From: an uncultured Prevotellaceae bacterium
Lineage (GTDB): Bacteria; Bacteroidota; Bacteroidia; Bacteroidales; Bacteroidaceae
Direction of reading: 5' to 3'
Assembly (NCBI GenBank): GCA_902800495.1
Contig: CADCET010000009.1
Span: 1 to 64,000, forward strand
DNA: 64,000 nt
Shown: positions 18,248-27,436 of the stretch, piece by piece
How the letters are laid out: every line of letters begins with the position of its first letter
Numbering within the stretch: the stretch's first letter is position 1
Made by a program: the position numbers and the translations under genes
Notes under the pieces: generated by a model
The model's database searches: none
The model's input: the letters and a program-made list of their open reading frames with translations, nothing else
What the model was told of the DNA's origin: nothing

Positions 18248-19333
18248 TTATCTTATGTGTCCCAAAAGTGTAATTAACTTGGCATAATATTTCTTAGATG
18301 TGGTATAAAAACTATGCATTATTTTGTATTTTGAAAAAGTCATTACGGGTATCATGGCGTATGTAGGAGCCAGTTTCTTTTTGTATTCTGCTATACCTCC
18401 AAGGTTAATAGCTCCTGCATTCCTTTCATGAAGCAGTCTTATCGCTTCCCACATCATCAACTCATTCGGATGCCTATTCATGTATTCATGAAAACTAGCC
18501 CCTGTGAAGAAAGTACTCTGCGTCTTTCCGTAAGCAAATATGCAGGATGACAAACTGAGTTCATTTCCGTTTTCATCTTTGTCAATAATCTGAAACATCA
18601 GGATATGAGATGGAAAGAGTGAATGACATAACACTAAAAGGTTCTTTTTACGTTGGCAAAGCAGCCCTGCTGTTTCTTTCCTATGTAGCATATCTTGGAT
18701 ATGCTTATAGTGTTGATCAACGAATGAATCTATATCTTCTTCTCTATCAACATTTCTTATTTCGAGTCCTTCCTTTTTCCCTCTGTTAACATAACGTCGG
18801 ATATTATGGTGACAACTATTCCATAATTCTTCTTCGGTATGCTTTAAATCTACAAGGAATGTATATCGTGGCGTGTAATGAATGCCCTCTTTGTCAAGGA
18901 GAGTATGATGCCAATCCTGTGTCAATTCTTTTTTCTCTTCCCTAATCTGGAAGTCGCATATCTGAATATAGTCAGCTTTTTTATTTTCAAAAAGCCACGA
19001 CGTTAACTGCTTGTATATTTCTAATCTTTCATATTCACTGATACTTTCTATCATACATAAGCCTTGCGTGTATGTGCCTGTACCCATGAAGGGAGCCATA
19101 ATAATTTTGATGCCAGCCCATAGCTTACTTCCAATGAAATAACCTATTGTTTTATCTTCAAATGAAACAGAAATAACAATACGCTTTTTCCCCAATTCAA
19201 CCAAATATTTATCCCATTCTTGAGTAAAAAACATATTGCTGTCTTCAGCTTTTTCTAAGGTTTCCCATACATCGGAATCAATGTGTTCGATGATGCAGAA
19301 TTGATATTTTGCTTGTTTTGAATCTTGGCTCAT
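18248..19333 (-). CDS. FemAB/GNAT-like acyltransferase, tandem paralogue 1
   Basis: The protein (361 residues) shows the FemAB-like double-GNAT pattern: FFTQEWDKYLVELGKKRIV near the N-terminus, a central RRYVNRGKKEGLEIR with the following long helix VDQHYKHIQDML, and a C-terminal MMWEAIRLLHERNAGAINLGG. FemAB proteins transfer amino acids from aminoacyl-tRNA to lipid-linked precursors; related proteins in polysaccharide loci may acylate sugars. It is about half identical to the next gene by eye (for example AGIKIIMAPFMGTGTYTQGL versus AGIKVIMSPPMGTGTYTQGL), so it is a tandem duplicate. The substrate is unknown. Confidence 0.75.
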   Translation of the reverse strand: MSQDSKQAKYQFCIIEHIDSDVWETLEKAEDSNMFFTQEWDKYLVELGKKRIVISVSFEDKTIGYFIGSKLWAGIKIIMAPFMGTGTYTQGLCMIESISEYERLEIYKQLTSWLFENKKADYIQICDFQIREEKKELTQDWHHTLLDKEGIHYTPRYTFLVDLKHTEEELWNSCHHNIRRYVNRGKKEGLEIRNVDREEDIDSFVDQHYKHIQDMLHRKETAGLLCQRKKNLLVLCHSLFPSHILMFQIIDKDENGNELSLSSCIFAYGKTQSTFFTGASFHEYMNRHPNELMMWEAIRLLHERNAGAINLGGIAEYKKKLAPTYAMIPVMTFSKYKIMHSFYTTSKKYYAKLITLLGHIR

Positions 19334-19358
19334 TCTATTGATACTTTTATAAGTTCTT

Positions 19359-20453
19359 TTATGCTCTTTTAAAATGTCCTAATAATGATAATAGATATGA
19401 ATAGCTTTTCTTGAATGTAGTATAGGCACCGTGTAATATGTTGAATTTTGAGAAAGTCATCATAGGTATTATTGTGTAGGTTGGTCCAAACTTCTTTTTG
19501 TAATCAGCCATCCCGCCTAAATCTATAATGCCAGCACCTCTTGAGTGTAAAAAGCAAATGGCTTCCCAAACCATCAATTCATTTGGACAATAACGCATAT
19601 ACTTCTGATAGCTGGCACTTGTGAAGAAAGAACTACCGGCATTCCCATATGCAAATATACAGGAAGACATGGCAACATCATTGCCATCGGTATCTTTACC
19701 AATAACCTGAAGCATTAAAATATGGTGAGGGAAAAGCGCATGGCATAATACCATGAGATTATCTCGCCGTTGGCTTGGAAGACCAGAAGTCTTTTTCCGG
19801 CGTAGCATATCCTGAAGATGCTTGTAGTGCTGATCTACGAACGAGTCTATGTCTTCTTCCTTGTCAATAATCTTTGTTGTAAGTCCATTCTTTCGTGCTT
19901 TATTAATGCAATACTTGCATGATTTGTAATGAAGCTGGTCCCACAATTCTTCTTCTGTTTTCTTTACATCTAAAAGAAATGTATAGCGGGGGGTGTAGTG
20001 GATGCCTTTTTTGTCAAGGAGGGTATGCCGCCATTCAGGACGCCATTCTTTGCTCTCTTCCCGAATCTGAAGGTCCCGAATCTGGATATAGTCTGCTTTC
20101 TTGTTTTTGAAAAGCCATGCAACCAACTGTTTGTATATTTCTATTCTTTCTGCTTCTGTTATAGGGTTCAGCATACACAGTCCCTGAGTGTATGTGCCTG
20201 TTCCCATTGGTGGAGACATAATAACCTTAATACCGGCCCAGAATTTACTTCCAAGGAAATAACCGACAATTGTGCACTCATAAGAAACAGAGACAAGAAT
20301 TCTCTTTTTCCCTTTCTTCGTCTGATAATCATCCCATTCCTGAGAAAAGAAGATGCTATTGTCTTCTGCACTTTTTATGGTTTCCCATATAGTAGGATTG
20401 ACATGCTCGATGAGTTCGAATTGATATGTCGCTTTTCTTGATCCTTCGCTCAT
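19359..20453 (-). CDS. FemAB/GNAT-like acyltransferase, tandem paralogue 2
   Basis: The product has 364 residues. The start at 20451-20453 forms an ATGA overlap with the stop of the upstream FemAB-like gene and aligns with the paralogue's N-terminus (MSEGSRKATYQF versus MSQDSKQAKYQF). An earlier ATG-like start would extend into the upstream gene. The same conserved blocks as in 18248-19333 are present, including the block DSFVDQHYKHLQDMLRRKKT. The two genes probably act on related acceptors in the same polysaccharide. Confidence 0.75.
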   Translation of the reverse strand: MSEGSRKATYQFELIEHVNPTIWETIKSAEDNSIFFSQEWDDYQTKKGKKRILVSVSYECTIVGYFLGSKFWAGIKVIMSPPMGTGTYTQGLCMLNPITEAERIEIYKQLVAWLFKNKKADYIQIRDLQIREESKEWRPEWRHTLLDKKGIHYTPRYTFLLDVKKTEEELWDQLHYKSCKYCINKARKNGLTTKIIDKEEDIDSFVDQHYKHLQDMLRRKKTSGLPSQRRDNLMVLCHALFPHHILMLQVIGKDTDGNDVAMSSCIFAYGNAGSSFFTSASYQKYMRYCPNELMVWEAICFLHSRGAGIIDLGGMADYKKKFGPTYTIIPMMTFSKFNILHGAYTTFKKSYSYLLSLLGHFKRA

Positions 20454-21457
20454 TTCTTTTTTTTCATTATTGAGACAGCTAATTTGCCTAATGAGAATAG
20501 CATCGGGTTGCAAATGTAATCAAACCTGCCTAACTCCAATAGTTTTCCGCCAAATTTAAGTTTGAAATCCCTAACCCCATATCCGCCATCGTCCGGTTTC
20601 CCCGCTCCCATGAAGTCAAATGTATGAAAGCCGTTTTCCGCAGCATGGCATATGCTCGCATAATTGACCATAACAGAAGGCGAGAGTGTCTTGTATTTTT
20701 CGTCATCTCCACACGCATACCATGCATACAATACTTTTTTTTCGAGCGCAATACACATCATCCCGCCTATCACGCATCCCTCCTTGTCTTTTGCAATAAA
20801 GAGTCTTGAAGAAGGTAATTTGTATATTTTCTGAAAGAACTCGTAAGGATAAAGCGGCGTTTTTACTTTGTCTCTGTATAGCCTTTGCATTTGTCTATAA
20901 AAAATATTCAGTTCTTTCTCTCCTGGATTGTTATCTATACAGATTCCGTTTTCAAGGGCTTTCTTAATATTACGTTTGCGGTTTCTGTTCAATCCCGCAT
21001 GTACGGTTTCGATGTCAGGAGTTTCAATATGAACATCATAATGCGGTTCATAAGAGAAACCATTCTTTTCAAAAGTATCTTTCCATGGTTCGTAGTTGGC
21101 GTAATTCCTGAATTCTATATAAATGGTTTTCTTCTTTAGCCTGCTTTTCAAAGCTGATAGCAGCAATGTTAAGACCTCCTCCTTAATGTCTTCCGCCAAT
21201 AGTGGCCCGCCATTGATGATTGCCCTGCGTGAGAAATAGCGTTTGGCAAAGCCTCCATCTTGTTGGATGTAACCAACGACAATCCCTTTTAGATGATTAT
21301 CTGACTCTACACCCAGGACAAACGCATTCATGAAGGAGAGACTTTCAAAAAAGGAAAATGCTTCATACGTTTGGAACCACGAAGCAACAGGCGACTCATT
21401 TACCAATTGAGTCCATTCATCTTTTTTTATTTCTGGCAGTTCAACAATTCTATACAT
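20450..21457 (-). CDS. FemAB/GNAT-like acyltransferase, third copy
   Basis: The protein (335 residues) has the FemAB-like layout with SWFQTYEAFSFFESL near the N-terminus, RNRKRNIKKALENGICI in the centre and ENGFHTFDFMGAGKPDDGGYGV near the C-terminus. The last is the pattern of GNAT/FemAB proteins of polysaccharide loci. It is more distant from the two downstream copies and closer to the classical family. The stop overlaps the next start (ATGA), showing coupled translation. Confidence 0.75.
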   Translation of the reverse strand: MYRIVELPEIKKDEWTQLVNESPVASWFQTYEAFSFFESLSFMNAFVLGVESDNHLKGIVVGYIQQDGGFAKRYFSRRAIINGGPLLAEDIKEEVLTLLLSALKSRLKKKTIYIEFRNYANYEPWKDTFEKNGFSYEPHYDVHIETPDIETVHAGLNRNRKRNIKKALENGICIDNNPGEKELNIFYRQMQRLYRDKVKTPLYPYEFFQKIYKLPSSRLFIAKDKEGCVIGGMMCIALEKKVLYAWYACGDDEKYKTLSPSVMVNYASICHAAENGFHTFDFMGAGKPDDGGYGVRDFKLKFGGKLLELGRFDYICNPMLFSLGKLAVSIMKKKK

Positions 21458-21485
21458 TGTCTGTTATTTTAAATTGTTTTGATTA

Positions 21486-22823
21486 TTATCTGATGACATT
21501 CCATACGACTAAAATTATAATGGCTGTAATAAACCATATAGATTCTGGAAGTCGATGGGGGATTTCCGCTTCCTTATCGCGTTCCCATTCGTATAATCCA
21601 TAAAATGTCAGTATAAACATAAATGGAATGTGTAGCAATACCTTACGCAGTTCCAGACTGGCCAATACCATGGATGCAGCAAGCATTTCAACCAAAATAA
21701 AGGTGAGCATGGGAACTAATTTTGTCATATGGCGCTTTAATGCAAAATACACACCAAACCAAAATGGGAAAATCAAGAATAAGCGATATGAAAGTCCTGA
21801 ACCGTAAAAATTCAGTGATGCTGGTACGTTAACTTCTTTTGGGAACAAAGAAGGAAATGGACCAAATGGCCCTGCAAATAGACTGACAAAATAACTAAAG
21901 CCTGAAGAATAGCTTCCTACCGCACTGCTCTCTTGCATCGCCTCAATATCTCCCCCTGTATACCGGTTCATCATGTCTTGCATTTTTGCCAAAAACGCCA
22001 CAAAAGAAATCCCTGCTATTAAATAGATAAAAAAAGATGCTGCGCTCCCGTGTTGTGAGATAGCAAAATAAATAATAAACGACAAAACCAACATCGCTGA
22101 TACTGCTGGTCTGAAAAACATGATGAGTCCTACAAATAGAATTGTCACCAAATATGACCAATAGTATCCGAAAATAATTGCCTTGTAAAAGAAATACATG
22201 GCGCATATAACAAGAAATACGAAAAACGACTCTTTTAAAAATGTGCAGTGGAAGAAAATGAGGAAAGAAGAAGTCCCGTATGCCAATGCAGCAGTAAACG
22301 CATACATATTTGACATAAAATGTGCTCCAATTCTATACAATAATACAGCAGAAGTAGCACCAGTTAACATGTAAAAGGCGTTTAAGAAATACTTAGAAGG
22401 GACAAACGACATCATCAGACTGTCTAGAATCAATGCCCCGCAATCCTCAGGGTCATATATATTGGTTATTCGTTTGACATTACCAAGAAATCCGATATCT
22501 TCAACTTTCATACTGTTCGTTAAATAGAACATAGCATCATTCTTGCTAAACATAAACGTATCACCGTCGTAGTAATACGAGATAGCCATAAAAATATTTC
22601 CAAGCAAAAATGAATAGAAAAGTGTAGTGAAAAACAGCGTTTTTTCTGTGAATAGGTCTTCCTCATTTTGTAAGAAGTTCATGAGTAGTCCCATCTGAGT
22701 GACAAGGGCAAATATGGTACCAGCGGTCATAAGGCAATAAGCACGCTCCGCAACTAACACCGAAGCAAGGCCTATTGACAGTAAGCAGGATATCAGTATA
22801 GATGTGTGTAGCCTAAACAGCAT
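21486..22823 (-). CDS. Polytopic membrane protein, candidate Wzy polymerase
   Basis: The product has 445 residues and about 10-11 hydrophobic helices. The ATG at 22821-22823 is chosen; a TTG 18 bases upstream lies inside the GT2 gene. Segments such as YGTSSFLIFFHCTFLKESFFVFLV, with a central periplasmic loop, resemble oligosaccharide polymerases (parts seen: SFLIFFHCTFLKES). It sits between glycosyltransferase and acyltransferase genes and is the only polytopic candidate besides the flippase and VanZ. Assignment as Wzy is by position and topology; a GT39-like or other membrane enzyme remains possible. Confidence 0.6.
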   Translation of the reverse strand: MLFRLHTSILISCLLSIGLASVLVAERAYCLMTAGTIFALVTQMGLLMNFLQNEEDLFTEKTLFFTTLFYSFLLGNIFMAISYYYDGDTFMFSKNDAMFYLTNSMKVEDIGFLGNVKRITNIYDPEDCGALILDSLMMSFVPSKYFLNAFYMLTGATSAVLLYRIGAHFMSNMYAFTAALAYGTSSFLIFFHCTFLKESFFVFLVICAMYFFYKAIIFGYYWSYLVTILFVGLIMFFRPAVSAMLVLSFIIYFAISQHGSAASFFIYLIAGISFVAFLAKMQDMMNRYTGGDIEAMQESSAVGSYSSGFSYFVSLFAGPFGPFPSLFPKEVNVPASLNFYGSGLSYRLFLIFPFWFGVYFALKRHMTKLVPMLTFILVEMLAASMVLASLELRKVLLHIPFMFILTFYGLYEWERDKEAEIPHRLPESIWFITAIIILVVWNVIR

Positions 22824-22830
22824 ATATAGT

Positions 22831-23808
22831 CTAATGTGCAAAAGTCTTTCGTAGCCTCCAGTAATAACCTAAAATAGTCACCGCAATCCGAACGCCAAAA
22901 ATGTTTGAAATATAGCGCACAAGCTTTGCTTTTCCCGATGAACCATACTTGAGGATGTCTTTATGAGCTTTTAAAATATTTAAGGCCGTATCCTTTTCCT
23001 TTTTTTCCAATTGGTAAAATCCATAGCCTCTATTCACCCACATATTGGCTAAATATACCCTAATTGATTCTGCGTTTTTGCAACCGCTTTCGCTTTGAGC
23101 TTTCCAAAAATTGAAGATCTTATCGTAACTTTCATAAACACGGATAGATGCTTTTGTGGTTACGCTATTTTCCCGATGATAATAGCCATAAAAATTGAGA
23201 TTTAGAATAGAAATCCGCTGAATATATTGCCAGAGATGTAAGCTCCAATAAACGTCCTCGCTGATATAGCCTATCGGAAAATAAATTTTGTTGTTTACCA
23301 AAAGTTCCCTTTTAACTAACAGAAAGCAAGCACTCATGCTGAATTGCTGGGTAAGAATAAGGTATTTGAATACTTCACTACTGTTTGGCAATTTTTCTAT
23401 ATAATCAATATCGTAGTCTTGTGTATAGTCTTTACGATCGCAGCCCCAGATATTTACGACTTTGAAAATTATGACATCAGGAAAGTCCTTTGCCTTCTTC
23501 ATTAACTTCTCTAAGCCATCTGGCAACAACCAAGCGTCATCAGCATCCAAAAATACCACGTAATGACCTGTAGCATGGCACAAACCTTTGTTTCGAGCGG
23601 CTGAAATTCCCTGGTTGTTTTGATGGATGGTTGTAATATGTGGCATACGCGATGCCAAGTCGTCACATAATTCCCCACTACCGTCTGTACTACCATCATC
23701 CACAAGGATAATGTCTATATCCTTGTAGGTCTGGTTTAACACTGATAGTACGCAACGCTCCAAATAGGGCTTGACGTTATATACAGGAATAATAACGCTT
23801 ACAGTCAT
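22831..23808 (-). CDS. GT2-family glycosyltransferase
   Basis: The protein (325 residues) starts with MTVSVIIPVYNVKPYLERCV and has IILVDDGSTDGSGELC and VVFLDADDAW, the classic GT-A signature with its DXD-like motif (DADD, about residues 92-95). It transfers a sugar to the lipid-linked oligosaccharide. The stop lies 8 bases before the ATG of the candidate polymerase gene. Confidence 0.92.
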   Translation of the reverse strand: MTVSVIIPVYNVKPYLERCVLSVLNQTYKDIDIILVDDGSTDGSGELCDDLASRMPHITTIHQNNQGISAARNKGLCHATGHYVVFLDADDAWLLPDGLEKLMKKAKDFPDVIIFKVVNIWGCDRKDYTQDYDIDYIEKLPNSSEVFKYLILTQQFSMSACFLLVKRELLVNNKIYFPIGYISEDVYWSLHLWQYIQRISILNLNFYGYYHRENSVTTKASIRVYESYDKIFNFWKAQSESGCKNAESIRVYLANMWVNRGYGFYQLEKKEKDTALNILKAHKDILKYGSSGKAKLVRYISNIFGVRIAVTILGYYWRLRKTFAH

Positions 23809-23826
23809 CTTGCTTACTCAACTATT

Positions 23827-24747
23827 TTACTTAGCAATTTGTTTATATATATTCACGATTCGTTTGGCAATACATTCGGTTGATAGTTGGCGCTCGATGA
23901 CGAATTGCCTTCCATTTGTCTTGCCTTTAAATGCTAACGCTTGACGGAGACATTCTGCCAACTGATTAGCATTATGTGTTGAAAGATAACTACCCTCAGA
24001 ACCTTGGGTCGTTTCAACCACATCACCAACTATAACAGATACAATTGGAGTGTTACAAGCCATTGCCTCTTTCACCACCAATGGTGAACCCTCTCTAAAA
24101 GAAGTTACTAATAAACAATCTGCTGCATTCATCGCCAAATTAACCTGCTCATGGGTAAAGCCTTTTAATTCAACTAACTTCACATCTTTCATCAATGCAA
24201 CAGCATCTTTGGCAAGAGGATAATTCTTTACTTCATTGTCGAATGCGCCAGCAAAGAGTACATACTTGGCGTCTATATCCCAACCGAGTAATTCACGAGC
24301 TTTTAAGCGTTCTATAGGGTGGAATAAATTAATGTCAACCCCACAGGCAATTACTGCTTGTTTGGTGCCTTTGTATCCAGATAGTTTTAAGAGACTTTTA
24401 GATACAAAGATATTGTATGCTGAAAGACGGATGGCTATTCTCGAAAAGAAAAGATTGCTTTTTAGGGCGTGAATATCACTTCCATGAAAAGTCGTCACCA
24501 CGGGAACCTTCCGTTGCAGGTTGGCTAAAAGGCCGCAAAGACCATAGTGCGCATGGACGATATCCGGTTGATATTCTCGAATCTTTTTTTTCAAAGCGCC
24601 TAAGTTTGATAGATAACCAAGAATACCTTTGCCCTGTACTCCGAAGAAATCTACCTCTACCCCCTGCCTTTTTATGGTATTGGTCTGTTCTATGACAAAA
24701 ATTGAGAATTTCCCAGGGTTGTAGTTCGCTACAATCAATATTTTCAT
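23827..24747 (-). CDS. GT4-family glycosyltransferase
   Basis: The 306-residue protein has a GT-B fold pattern: VHAHYGLCGLLA and TFHGSDIH in the N-terminal domain, FAGAFDNEVKNYPLA at the domain hinge and REGSPLVVKEAMACNTPIVS in the C-terminal nucleotide-binding domain. The EX7E-type motif is seen as EGSPLVVKEA. It likely adds one sugar of the repeat unit. It lies 18 bases upstream of the GT2 gene and in the same operon. Confidence 0.92.
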   Translation of the reverse strand: MKILIVANYNPGKFSIFVIEQTNTIKRQGVEVDFFGVQGKGILGYLSNLGALKKKIREYQPDIVHAHYGLCGLLANLQRKVPVVTTFHGSDIHALKSNLFFSRIAIRLSAYNIFVSKSLLKLSGYKGTKQAVIACGVDINLFHPIERLKARELLGWDIDAKYVLFAGAFDNEVKNYPLAKDAVALMKDVKLVELKGFTHEQVNLAMNAADCLLVTSFREGSPLVVKEAMACNTPIVSVIVGDVVETTQGSEGSYLSTHNANQLAECLRQALAFKGKTNGRQFVIERQLSTECIAKRIVNIYKQIAK

Positions 24748-24790
24748 AATTCTTTATGCTCTAATTGTGCTCTAAACACGAATTACTGTT

Positions 24791-25690
24791 TTACTGGCTA
24801 CGCTTAGACTTGATTAATATGTTATAGACCGTCCCCCAGAAATACCTCCAGTCGGTTAAGAAAGGATGTTCAAGGTAGGCCTCGACATAGCGGCGCTCCG
24901 AGGCCTGAATCTCATCCAGTCCCATAGGCGTTTTCTTCTCATAATAGAAGGGCGGCAGCATGCCTGGTCTCACCTTGGTGCGGAGTTGCTGCATCTCGGG
25001 GGTGTACAGCGAAAAGAAATGCTGGGTCAGTGGACGTACGCCCACCCATTTCATATCGCCTTTGAACACGTTCCATAGCATAGGCAGTTCGTCGAGCCAG
25101 GCCGACCGGAAGAGACGTCCCCAAACGTTGACACGGAAGTCGTTGGTCAGTTTGCCTGAGTGGTCCAGTTTGTTCTTTTCATACACATAATCCTGCAGGT
25201 ACTGGGAATAGCTGTGCATCGTCCTGAATTTGTAAACTTCGATGAGCTTGCCGTCCTTGCCGACACGTTTCATCCGCAGGATGGGCGACTCGCAGGTGTC
25301 ATTCCTTTCCAACGGCTCAGATCTTTTGTTGACGACCACATGCAGGGCACCATTGATATCCTCTTCGTTCTCAATCTTGAACCCTGCTCTGCAAAGTCTG
25401 CCAAGGATCTCTGTGCGGCTGTAGGTGCGATGACGTTCACCCGTCAGGAAGAAGTAAAACTTCCGTGTCGGCTTCATCTTCGGCAGCATCTCATGCCAGA
25501 AATAGGTCAGAAGGACAAAAAGGTGCCCGAGTCCTAATGGGAATCTTCTCTTGATGGCATCAAACTCCTGGTGGCTTGAGATGGCTACACATTCCAGACG
25601 GTCGCCAATCTGCATCTCATGATTCCAGTTGTCTAAGAAATCATTCAGCTGCGGTATGTGATTCAGTTTGCCCTTGATACAGACTTTCAT
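24791..25690 (-). CDS. Initiating sugar transferase (PglC/WcaJ-like catalytic domain)
   Basis: The protein (299 residues) has the phosphoglycosyl transferase core in its second half: YKFRTMHSYS (residue 174 on), SAWLDELPMLWNVFKGDMKW with the catalytic Asp-Glu pair in LDELP, and GVRPLTQHF. This enzyme would load the first sugar phosphate on undecaprenyl phosphate. The N-terminal 140 residues are unusual: there is no clear membrane helix, and the blocks GERHRTYSRTEILGRLCRAGF and INGALHVVVNKRSEP (part seen) do not match the usual hydrophobic N-terminus. It is operon-linked to WbpE upstream (15-base gap). Confidence 0.82.
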   Translation of the reverse strand: MKVCIKGKLNHIPQLNDFLDNWNHEMQIGDRLECVAISSHQEFDAIKRRFPLGLGHLFVLLTYFWHEMLPKMKPTRKFYFFLTGERHRTYSRTEILGRLCRAGFKIENEEDINGALHVVVNKRSEPLERNDTCESPILRMKRVGKDGKLIEVYKFRTMHSYSQYLQDYVYEKNKLDHSGKLTNDFRVNVWGRLFRSAWLDELPMLWNVFKGDMKWVGVRPLTQHFFSLYTPEMQQLRTKVRPGMLPPFYYEKKTPMGLDEIQASERRYVEAYLEHPFLTDWRYFWGTVYNILIKSKRSQ

Positions 25691-25704
25691 AAAAAGGTGT
25701 TGTG

Positions 25705-26832
25705 TTATAATGATGCGATAAGGGTGGAGCAGATTTGCTCAATATCCGACGACTCCAGATAGGGGTGCATAGGCAGAGAGAGTACTGTTGAGCAGAGCCT
25801 TTCGGCCGTTGGAGATTGAAGATTGAAGATTGAAGATTGAAGATTGGCAAAGGCGGTCTGCAGGTGCATGGGCTTGGGATAGTAGACCATTGAAGGAATA
25901 CCTGCTCCCTTCAGCGCTGCCTGCAAAGCGTTCCGCTTGGCTTCTGTCGGCAGCTGAATGGTGTACTGAGCCCAGCTGGAACCGAAGTTCTCAGGGATGA
26001 CAGGCGTCTTGACAGAGTCTTTGAGCAACGCTGTATATTGGCGAGCAACCTTGTTCACACTTTCGACCTCCTTGTCGAAAGCGCGTAACTTGACTTGCAA
26101 GATAGCTGCCTGCATGGTATCGAGACGGGAGTTGAGGCCGATGCGCACGTTGTCGTACTTGTCGGTGCCCTTGCCGTGTACACGGTAGGAATTCATCAGT
26201 TGTGCCCACTCGTCGTTGTTGGTGAATACGGCACCACCGTCGCCATAGCAGCCGAGGGGTTTGGCGGGGAAGAACGATGTCGTGGCGATGTCACCGAACG
26301 AGCATGCCTTTTGTCCGTTGATGCTGCCACCGAATCCCTGAGCACCGTCTTCGAGAATCAGCAGGTTGTATTTCTGAGCCACTGCCTTGACAAGTGGGTA
26401 GTTGGCCGGCAGACCGAACAGGTCGACAGCGACAATCACCTTGGGTGTCAGCCGTCCTTCGGACAAGGTCTGCTGGATGGCCTTCTCCAAGCTCACCACG
26501 TCTATGTTAAAAGTGGTGTCGTCGACATCGACGAATATGGGTGTGGCACCTTCTAACGCCACCACTTCGGCTGAGGCGAAGAAGGTGAAGTCTGGCACGA
26601 AAACAGCATCCCCCTGGCCGATGCCAAAAGCCTTCAGAGCCAATGTTAAAGCGTCTGTGCCGTTAGCACAAGTCAGGCAGTGCTTCACACCAGTGTAGGC
26701 AGCCAGTTCTTGTTCCAGTTCTTTTACTTGAGGTCCCATAATATAATGAGCCCCTGAAGCCACGCTTAGCATGGCGTTGTCTATATCATTTTTCAGCACC
26801 TGGTACTGTTTTGCTAAATCTCTGAACTGCAT
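25705..26832 (-). CDS. wbpE: WbpE-like PLP-dependent sugar aminotransferase
   Basis: The 375-residue protein belongs to the DegT/DnrJ/EryC1/StrS family. Visible blocks are CANGTDALTLALKAFG (about residues 54-69), PDFTFFASAEVVALEGATPI, ILEDGAQGFG (PLP-binding Asp) and TSFFPAKPLGCYGDGGA, where the Lys in FPAKPLG forms the internal aldimine. It is closest to WbpE/WlbC, which adds an amino group from glutamate to the 3-keto product of WbpB. A 7-bp repeat (25813-25847) encodes IFNLQSSIFNLQS-like residues in a surface loop near the C-terminus. The neighbouring gene upstream is the WbpD analogue. Confidence 0.88.
   Translation of the reverse strand: MQFRDLAKQYQVLKNDIDNAMLSVASGAHYIMGPQVKELEQELAAYTGVKHCLTCANGTDALTLALKAFGIGQGDAVFVPDFTFFASAEVVALEGATPIFVDVDDTTFNIDVVSLEKAIQQTLSEGRLTPKVIVAVDLFGLPANYPLVKAVAQKYNLLILEDGAQGFGGSINGQKACSFGDIATTSFFPAKPLGCYGDGGAVFTNNDEWAQLMNSYRVHGKGTDKYDNVRIGLNSRLDTMQAAILQVKLRAFDKEVESVNKVARQYTALLKDSVKTPVIPENFGSSWAQYTIQLPTEAKRNALQAALKGAGIPSMVYYPKPMHLQTAFANLQSSIFNLQSPTAERLCSTVLSLPMHPYLESSDIEQICSTLIASL
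25813..25847. repeat. 7-bp tandem repeat inside the WbpE-like gene
   Basis: Five units of agattga (the last agattgg) lie in frame. Three units equal 21 bases, so the translation repeats every seven residues (NLQSSIF). The rest of the gene has no such bias. Confidence 0.8.
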
Positions 26833-26897
26833 ATTCTTTAATGTTTAATGTTTCATCTTTCGCTCGGCGCCTTGCGACGCTTCGCCTGCGAAGAATG

Positions 26898-26939
26898 TTT
26901 AATGTTTAATCTTTAATGTTTAATTTTTAACGTTTAATC
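26898..26939. repeat. 7-bp tandem repeat at the 3' end of the WbpD-like gene
   Basis: Six units of tttaatg-type run across the stop codon of the gene at 26920-27426. A shorter copy occurs at about 26835-26853. Between them lies a GC-rich stretch (about 26860-26892). Confidence 0.75.
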
Positions 26940-27426
26940 TCTCAACGATTTCACCTTGTTCGTTGACCGTGCCGATTTGTCGGGCAGGTACACCGGCCAT
27001 GAGGGCAAAGTCGGGCACGTCTTTGGTGACCACGGCACCAGCGGCAATCATGGCGCCACGGCCAACGGTATGACCGCAGACAATGGTGCAGTTGGCACCT
27101 AACGAGGCACCTTCCTTGATTAACGTCTTATTGTACTTGCCATGCACTGGGAAGTGAGCCCGTGGGACAAGGACATTGGTAAACACACAGGACGGTCCGC
27201 AGAACACATTGTCTTCTAACTCAACGCCTTCGTAGACAGAAACGTTGTTCTGGATACGCACGCCATTACCTATCTTCACGTTGTTGCCGATATTCACATT
27301 CTGCCCAAACGAGCAGTTTTTGCCAATGACGGCTCCTTTCTGTACATGGCAGAAATGCCAGATTTTGGTGCCTTCACCGATGGTGACGTCTTCGTCGATG
27401 TAGCTGGATGGATGGACTGTAAACAT
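26920..27426 (-). CDS. wbpD: WbpD-like UDP-sugar N-acetyltransferase (left-handed beta-helix)
   Basis: The protein (168 residues) is built of hexapeptide repeats such as [22 protein letters not shown]. The blocks [32 protein letters not shown] and [10 protein letters not shown] match WbpD/WlbB. It acetylates the 3-amino group of the UDP-3-amino-hexuronic acid made by WbpB and WbpE, with acetyl-CoA as donor. The last residues (LNVKN) come from the 7-bp repeat. The stop-to-start gap to WbpE is about 90 bases and is filled by repeats. The start lies 10 bases downstream of the Wzc stop. Confidence 0.88.
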   Translation of the reverse strand: MFTVHPSSYIDEDVTIGEGTKIWHFCHVQKGAVIGKNCSFGQNVNIGNNVKIGNGVRIQNNVSVYEGVELEDNVFCGPSCVFTNVLVPRAHFPVHGKYNKTLIKEGASLGANCTIVCGHTVGRGAMIAAGAVVTKDVPDFALMAGVPARQIGTVNEQGEIVERLNVKN

Positions 27427-27436
27427 AGTATTGCTT

